NCBI GenBank assembly: GCA_913050305.1
Contig: CAJXAS010000043.1
Span: 1 to 10,917, forward strand
Reading direction: 5' to 3'
Source of the DNA: an uncultured Polaribacter sp.
GTDB lineage: Bacteria; Bacteroidota; Bacteroidia; Flavobacteriales; Flavobacteriaceae
Length of the DNA: 10,917 nucleotides
In this document: positions 6,394 through 10,917 of the stretch, one piece after another
How the letters are laid out: every line of letters begins with the position of its first letter
Position numbering within the stretch: the first letter of the stretch is position 1
Notes under the pieces: model-generated
The model's database searches: none
What the model saw: the letters and a program-made list of their open reading frames with translations, nothing else
Told to the model about the DNA's origin: nothing
Translations under genes and position numbers: made by a program

Positions 6394-7137
6394 ATGGACA
6401 AAAAATTACTTATTAATTTACAAAGAGTGCCAAAACACGTAGCCATTATTATGGATGGCAATGGACGTTGGGCTGCAGGTAAAGGTATGAGTAGAGTTTT
6501 TGGCCATAGAAATGCATTAACTGCTGTCAGAGAATCTATAGAATCTGCAGCTCAGATAGGAGTAAAAGCCATAACTTTATATGCTTTTTCTACAGAAAAC
6601 TGGAACAGACCAAAATTAGAGGTAGACGCACTTATGAGTTTGCTTGTAAACTCACTAAAAAAAGAATTAATTACTTTCCAGAAAAATGGGGTTATCGTAA
6701 ATGCTATTGGAAATATCGAAAACTTACCTAACAAAGCAAAAAAAGCTTTAAATGAAGTAATTATTCAGACAAAAGACAATTCTAAAATTATAATGACATT
6801 GGCATTGAGTTATGGTTCTAGAGAAGAAATTGTTAACGCAATCAAAAACATATCTAAAAAAGTTGTTAATAAAGAACTTTCTGTGAAAGAAATTGATGAA
6901 AATATTATAAATAACCATTTATATACGTTTAATTTGCCCGAGGTCGATTTAATGATAAGAACAAGTGGTGAACAACGCATCAGTAATTTCTTACTTTGGC
7001 AAATGGCTTACGCTGAATTATACTTTACAAATGTACTTTGGCCAGATTTTAGAAAAGAAGATTTTTACGATGCAATTATAGATTACCAGAATAGAGAAAG
7101 AAGATTTGGAAAAACAAGTGAACAAATTACAGAATAA
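6394..7137 (+). CDS. uppS: Undecaprenyl diphosphate synthase (cis-prenyltransferase)
   Basis: UppS adds isopentenyl diphosphate units in cis to farnesyl diphosphate to make the C55 carrier used for peptidoglycan and surface glycans. It acts at the cytoplasmic face of the inner membrane. The 247 residues match the family. The signature MDGNGRWA (20-27) contains the metal-binding D21 and R25. FGH (36-38) keeps the conserved histidine, YAFSTENWNRP (63-73) is the second signature, and DLMIRTSGEQRISNFLLWQMAYAELYF near 185-211 carries R189, R195 and E208. LALSYGSREEI replaces the NYGGR version seen in E. coli. The gene is five bases after the DUF6089 gene and seven bases before the preferred bamA start, so it is almost certainly cotranscribed with both. 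Confidence 0.96.
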   Translation: MDKKLLINLQRVPKHVAIIMDGNGRWAAGKGMSRVFGHRNALTAVRESIESAAQIGVKAITLYAFSTENWNRPKLEVDALMSLLVNSLKKELITFQKNGVIVNAIGNIENLPNKAKKALNEVIIQTKDNSKIIMTLALSYGSREEIVNAIKNISKKVVNKELSVKEIDENIINNHLYTFNLPEVDLMIRTSGEQRISNFLLWQMAYAELYFTNVLWPDFRKEDFYDAIIDYQNRERRFGKTSEQITE

Positions 7138-7144
7138 ATTTTTT

Positions 7145-9700
7145 ATGAAATTATTTTCCGCAGCAATAGTGCTTACAGCACTATTTTCTACTTATAGTGC
7201 TAGCGCACAAGTTAAAAAAGATAGTTTATCTACAGTTAATAAAGACACAATCTCTAATAGAAATATTTCTTTTGAAAAAGGAAAAGCATATATTTTAGGT
7301 GGAATTTCTGTAACAGGTCTTAAAAAGTTTAGTGAAGAAACCGTGAGAGTTTTTACAGGTCTTAGATACGGCCAAACTATTAAATTACCTGGAGATAAAT
7401 TAACAAGTGCTATTAAAAAGCTTTATGAAAGTAAGCAATTTAGTGATGTAGATGTTTATTTAGATAGAATTGATGGAGAAACAGTTTATCTTAATTTAGA
7501 AGTGCAAGAGCTTCCGCAATTAAATCAGGTAAACATTACTGGAATTAAAAAATCTAAAGCTAAAGAGCTTATCACAGAAGCAGAGTTGAAATTGGGTAAA
7601 ATGGTAACAGACAATTTATTGGTTACCACAAAAAACTACTTCACAAAAAAATATACAGACAAAGGTTTCTTAAAAACTAAAGTTTCCTTAGACGTTCAAA
7701 AAGATACAACAGACATCAACATTGTTAATATGTCGGTTTTTATTGACAAAGGAGCCAAAATCAAAATTCAAAATATAAATTTCACAGGTAACAAAGAACT
7801 TTCTGGTAAAAAAATCAGAAAAGCAATGTCTAATACAAAAGAAAAGTTTTTCGGACGTTTCTGGAAAGGTTCAAAATACATAGAGGAGGAATATCAAGAA
7901 GATTTAGAAAGTATTTTAGATAAATACAGTAGACTTGGTTATAGAGATGCTCGTATTCTAAAAGAAAGTATTTCTTGGAATGACAACAATACCATAGACA
8001 TTAATATAGATTTAGAGGAAGGTAAACAATACCGTTTTGCAGAAATATTATTTATTGGAAATAAAGAATACACCGATGAACAATTGCAACGCGTTTTAAA
8101 AATTGAAAAAGGGGATGTTTATAATGGTGCAGTTTTAAAAGAACGTGTGAATGGTGACGGGACTCCAACATCTTTTGACATCTCTTCTGAATACCAAAAT
8201 AACGGATACTTGTTTTCTCAAGTAAATGCTGTTGAAACCAGAGTAGAAGGCGAATCTATTACTGTAGAAGTTAGAATTAGAGAAGATGAAAAAGCACGAA
8301 TTAAGAAAGTAAGTGTTACCGGAAATGACAAGACAAATGATCATGTAATTTTTAGAGAATTACGAGTAAAACCAGGAGACTTATTTAGTAGAAGAGAAAT
8401 TATTAGGTCTATTAGAGAGATTGGCCAACTAGGTTTCTTTGATCAAAACGTTACACCAGATGTAGTGCCAAATTACCAGGATAAAACTACAGATATTAAC
8501 TTTAATGTTATAGAAAAAGGAGGTAGTCAAATAGAATTACAAGGTGGTTATGGTGGTGGTTCTTTTATTGGAACATTAGGTCTTTCGTTCAACAACTTTT
8601 CTATTAAAAACATATTTAATAAAGCAGCATATAAACCTTTACCTACAGGAGACGGGCAAAAACTAGCTTTAAGATTGCAAACTAGTAGAACTTTTAGCAC
8701 TTATAGTTTTTCTTTTACAGAGCCATGGTATGGTGGTAAAAAGCCAAAATCATTATCTTTTTCTATTTATCAATCAAATCAGTTTCAGATAAATCCGCAA
8801 ACCTATGATGTAGATAAAGATAGAAAACTAGGAATTACAGGGGCATCTATCGGCTTAGGCCAGCGTTTAAAATGGCCTGATGACTTCTTCCAATTATCAC
8901 AAACAATCTCTTATCAAAGTTTTCAGTTAAAAAACTATGGATTTAGGGTTGGTGATAATGTTTTAAATAACGGTACTTTAAATAACTTATCCTACAATTT
9001 AGATTTTAGTAGAAGTTCTGCGGGGCCAAGTTTAATTTTTCCAACATATGGTTCTGAATTTTCTTTTGGAATAAAAGCTACCTTTCCTTATTCACTATTC
9101 ACTGACAAAAACTATGATGAACCGGCTAATTTAACTTCTGTAGAGCAAAACGATTTTCTTGCAGACAAATATAAGTGGTTAGAATATTACAAGTTTAACG
9201 CTAAAGGTAAATGGTATACTTCATTTACTGATAAATTGGTTTTAATGACCAATGCAGAATTCGGGTTTTTAGGCTTTTACAATGATGATTTAGGTCAGAC
9301 ACCTTTTGAACGCTATTTTGTAGGTGGAGATGGTATTGCGCAGTTCCAATTAGATGGTAGAGAAACGGTAGGCTTAAGAGGTTATGAAAACAATAGACTA
9401 TCTTCCATTGCTGGAGGAACAATTTACAATAAATTTCAATTAGAGCTTAGGTATTCTATTACAGATGCTCCTTCTGCCTCTATATACACTTTAGGATTTT
9501 TAGAAGCTGGTAATTCTTATGACAATTTTGATGAATATAATCCGTTTAATGTAAAAAGATCAGCTGGTTTAGGAGTTAGGATATTTATGCCTGCTTTTGG
9601 ATTATTAGGAATTGATTTTGCACATGGTTTTGATCCATTACCAGGTGGAATAGAGAAATCTGGTTGGCAAACACATTTTATTATCGGAAGACAATTCTAA
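7145..9700 (+). CDS. bamA: BamA, outer membrane protein assembly factor (Omp85)
   Basis: BamA is the essential core of the BAM machine that folds and inserts beta-barrel proteins into the outer membrane. From the chosen start it has 851 residues. The signal peptide (1-21) has the core AAIVLTALF and the cleavage motif SASA/Q. Five POTRA domains follow at about 48-120, 125-200, 205-292, 297-382 and 385-458; GISVTGLKKF, VNITGIK, INFTGNKELS, ILFIGNKEYT and VSVTGNDKTN mark their first strands. The barrel runs from about 460 to the end. It has a TEPW motif in an early strand and the Omp85 loop-6 signature VGLRGY (742-747, with R745), and ends in the barrel-type IIGRQF with terminal Phe. An upstream ATG at 7106 is in frame but would overlap uppS by 32 bases and put 13 polar residues before the signal peptide. 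The ATG at 7145 is therefore preferred. Confidence 0.96.
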   Translation: MKLFSAAIVLTALFSTYSASAQVKKDSLSTVNKDTISNRNISFEKGKAYILGGISVTGLKKFSEETVRVFTGLRYGQTIKLPGDKLTSAIKKLYESKQFSDVDVYLDRIDGETVYLNLEVQELPQLNQVNITGIKKSKAKELITEAELKLGKMVTDNLLVTTKNYFTKKYTDKGFLKTKVSLDVQKDTTDINIVNMSVFIDKGAKIKIQNINFTGNKELSGKKIRKAMSNTKEKFFGRFWKGSKYIEEEYQEDLESILDKYSRLGYRDARILKESISWNDNNTIDINIDLEEGKQYRFAEILFIGNKEYTDEQLQRVLKIEKGDVYNGAVLKERVNGDGTPTSFDISSEYQNNGYLFSQVNAVETRVEGESITVEVRIREDEKARIKKVSVTGNDKTNDHVIFRELRVKPGDLFSRREIIRSIREIGQLGFFDQNVTPDVVPNYQDKTTDINFNVIEKGGSQIELQGGYGGGSFIGTLGLSFNNFSIKNIFNKAAYKPLPTGDGQKLALRLQTSRTFSTYSFSFTEPWYGGKKPKSLSFSIYQSNQFQINPQTYDVDKDRKLGITGASIGLGQRLKWPDDFFQLSQTISYQSFQLKNYGFRVGDNVLNNGTLNNLSYNLDFSRSSAGPSLIFPTYGSEFSFGIKATFPYSLFTDKNYDEPANLTSVEQNDFLADKYKWLEYYKFNAKGKWYTSFTDKLVLMTNAEFGFLGFYNDDLGQTPFERYFVGGDGIAQFQLDGRETVGLRGYENNRLSSIAGGTIYNKFQLELRYSITDAPSASIYTLGFLEAGNSYDNFDEYNPFNVKRSAGLGVRIFMPAFGLLGIDFAHGFDPLPGGIEKSGWQTHFIIGRQF

Positions 9701-9719
9701 GAAAACAACGCGTTTATAA

Positions 9720-9748
9720 TGCCAAATGTTTTTTTGGTGCGGTTTTTT
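9720..9748 (+). terminator. Weak terminator-like hairpin between bamA and first skp
   Basis: TGCCAAA (9720-9726) can pair with TTTGGTG (9733-9739) across a six-base loop, giving five Watson-Crick pairs plus two G-U pairs. A run of six T begins four bases after the stem (9743-9748). It lies 20 bases after the bamA stop in the 63-base gap before the skp-like gene. It is weaker than the hairpin after mscL. It may act as a partial terminator that lowers skp expression relative to bamA, or as an mRNA 3'-end stabiliser. Confidence 0.3.
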
Positions 9749-9763
9749 CTAAATAGTTAACAA

Positions 9764-10555
9764 ATGAAAAAAAAAATTTTATGTTTAGTTCTTTTATTCT
9801 CAATTAGCCTTTCTTGGGCTCAGAGAAGTCAAATAATAGCTTATATAGACATGGAGTACATTCTAGAAAATGTTCCAGAATATTTAGAGGCTCAAAACAC
9901 TTTAGATGCAAAAGTTATTAAATGGCAACAAAGATTAGATAAACAAGCTAGATTTATAGAAGTTTTAAAAACAGATTTAGCAAATGAAAAAGCTATTCTA
10001 ACAAAAGATCTAATAGAAGAAAAAGAAGAAGAAATATCTTTAAAGCATGATGAACTTAGAAGGTTAGAATCTTTATATTTTGGACCGAAAGGAGATATGT
10101 TTACACTAAGGAAGCAATTAGTTAAACCAATTCAAGATCAAGTTTACAATGCAATTCAGAATATATCTGCTAGAAAAAAATATGATTTTGTTTTTGATAA
10201 ATCTAGTGAATTAGTAATGCTATATTCAAATAAAAAATACGATATTAGCGAGCTCGTTTTAGCATCAATAGATAGAACTAGATTGGTTGGTAAAAAAAAT
10301 ACTAAAAAGAAAGAAAAAAACACTCCTAAAGAGTTAAGTGCAGAACAAAAACAAGTTTTAGCAAAAAAAGAAATTGTTGCTGCTAAAAAACTTTCAGATA
10401 GAGAAGCAAAAAAGAAAGCAATTGCTGACAAAAGAAAAGAATTATTAAAGAAGAGGAACGAAAAAAGAGAGTTACTTAAAGAAAAAAGAGCCGCTTTGAA
10501 TAAGAAGAAGAAAGAAGCAAGAAATAAACAAAAAACCCAAGACAATAACAATTAA
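9764..10555 (+). CDS. Skp/OmpH-family periplasmic chaperone with long basic tail
   Basis: Skp-type proteins form trimers with coiled-coil arms that hold unfolded outer membrane proteins in the periplasm and pass them to BamA. The signal peptide is about 1-19 (MKKK, hydrophobic core CLVLLFSISL, then SWA/Q). The OmpH domain spans about 23-172: it starts with IIAYIDMEYILENVPEY, continues through a long charged coiled coil (about 42-110) and returns through KPIQDQVYNAIQNIS and KYDFVFDKSSELVMLYSNKKYDISELVL. After that come some 88 extra residues (176-263), lysine/arginine-rich and predicted to be mostly helix or coiled coil; ordinary Skp proteins are near 160 residues. By my count this tail has 34 K/R against 13 D/E. 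It sits 63 bases after bamA and 16 bases before a second paralogue. The barrel-chaperone role is inferred from family and neighbours. Confidence 0.9.
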   Translation: MKKKILCLVLLFSISLSWAQRSQIIAYIDMEYILENVPEYLEAQNTLDAKVIKWQQRLDKQARFIEVLKTDLANEKAILTKDLIEEKEEEISLKHDELRRLESLYFGPKGDMFTLRKQLVKPIQDQVYNAIQNISARKKYDFVFDKSSELVMLYSNKKYDISELVLASIDRTRLVGKKNTKKKEKNTPKELSAEQKQVLAKKEIVAAKKLSDREAKKKAIADKRKELLKKRNEKRELLKEKRAALNKKKKEARNKQKTQDNNN

Positions 10556-10571
10556 ATTAAATTAAACTAGA

Positions 10572-10917
10572 ATGAAAAATTTTAAAACGTTACTATTAAT
10601 TGCTGTATTCACTTTAGGATTCGCTGGTGTTACAAATGCACAAAAAATAGCTCATGTAGATTATCAAAGAGTAATAGACAATATGCCAGAAACAAGAGCA
10701 TTAACTGTTACCTTAGAGAAATTAGGTAAATCTTACCAAAGTGAAATTGAAGGTTTAAAGAAAAAGTTAGAAGCTAAAGTTCAAAAATACACTGCAGAAC
10801 AAGCTACACAAACTGAAACTACAAATAAAGATAGAGCTCAAGAGGTGCAACTAGATAAAGCAAGATTTGATCAAGCACAACAAGCTGCTTACCAAGAAAT
10901 GCAAAAAAGACAAGCAC
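10572..10917 (+). CDS. Second Skp/OmpH-family chaperone (5' part, runs off the window)
   Basis: The frame is open from the ATG at 10572 to the window end, giving 115 codons and no stop, so the 3' end is missing. The signal peptide is about 1-23 (MKNFK, core TLLLIAVFTLGFAG, cleavage near TNA/Q). The mature start KIAHVDYQRVIDNMPETRA is the OmpH/Skp opening strand and helix, and a long polar coiled coil rich in K, E and Q follows from about residue 45 onward. It differs from the preceding paralogue in having a more acidic/glutamine-rich arm, and there is no way to see whether it has a tail. The 16-base spacing to the first paralogue indicates cotranscription. In related genomes I would expect murI (glutamate racemase) nearby downstream, but that is outside the window. 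Confidence 0.9.
   Translation, partial: MKNFKTLLLIAVFTLGFAGVTNAQKIAHVDYQRVIDNMPETRALTVTLEKLGKSYQSEIEGLKKKLEAKVQKYTAEQATQTETTNKDRAQEVQLDKARFDQAQQAAYQEMQKRQA

Noticed and set aside
10156..10551. Minus-strand open frame of 131 codons, rich in Phe, Leu and Ser
   Set aside because: It is the antisense of the lysine-rich skp tail: AAA/AAG runs read backwards give Phe/Leu. It has no family resemblance and lies fully inside a convincing gene.
1..10917. A novel defence, mobile or biosynthetic system
   Set aside because: Every sizeable frame is assigned to a core housekeeping or envelope gene. There are no integrases, transposases, toxin-antitoxin pairs or spacer arrays, and no gene-free stretch exceeds about 150 bases.

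Overview
The window looks like ordinary core chromosome of a member of the Flavobacteriia (phylum Bacteroidota), probably Flavobacteriaceae. The grounds are the low-GC composition, promoter elements resembling the Bacteroidota -7 consensus TAnnTTTG, the absence of clear Shine-Dalgarno sequences, lineage-typical protein variants (zinc-less thymidine kinase, PdxJ with an NINK motif) and a gene order I recognise from that family: pdxJ / CBS protein / nadK / DUF6089 / uppS / bamA / two skp-ompH genes. I see no mobile element, phage gene, CRISPR array, tRNA or rRNA, and no clear sign of horizontal transfer. Species assignment is not possible from this.

Layout. (1) 9-2216, plus strand: thymidine kinase (tdk), alanine racemase (alr) and the large mechanosensitive channel (mscL), closed by a perfect 50-nt inverted repeat (2230-2279) that probably terminates transcription from both sides. 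(2) 2364-3945, minus strand: pyridoxine 5'-phosphate synthase (pdxJ, upstream) and an alpha/beta hydrolase of the YbfF/ABHD11 type (downstream), separated by a 94-bp spacer with a degenerate ACTG repeat. (3) 4006-5613, plus strand, divergent from pdxJ: a CBS-CBS-ACT-like protein and NAD kinase. (4) 5720-10917, plus strand: a tightly packed envelope cluster with its own promoter: a DUF6089 beta-barrel protein, undecaprenyl diphosphate synthase, BamA and two Skp/OmpH-type periplasmic chaperones. The second chaperone runs off the window end.

The main theme is the cell envelope. Alr supplies D-alanine and UppS the C55 lipid carrier for peptidoglycan. BamA inserts outer membrane barrels, and the Skp-like proteins would escort unfolded barrels to it. 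MscL guards against osmotic lysis. The rest is cofactor and nucleotide metabolism (PLP, NADP, dTMP); Alr uses PLP, the product of the PdxJ pathway.

No undescribed system stands out. The points most worth following up are the CBS-ACT protein next to nadK, a possibly leaderless promoter in front of it, the strongly basic tail on the first Skp paralogue and the uncharacterised DUF6089 barrel inside the essential envelope cluster.
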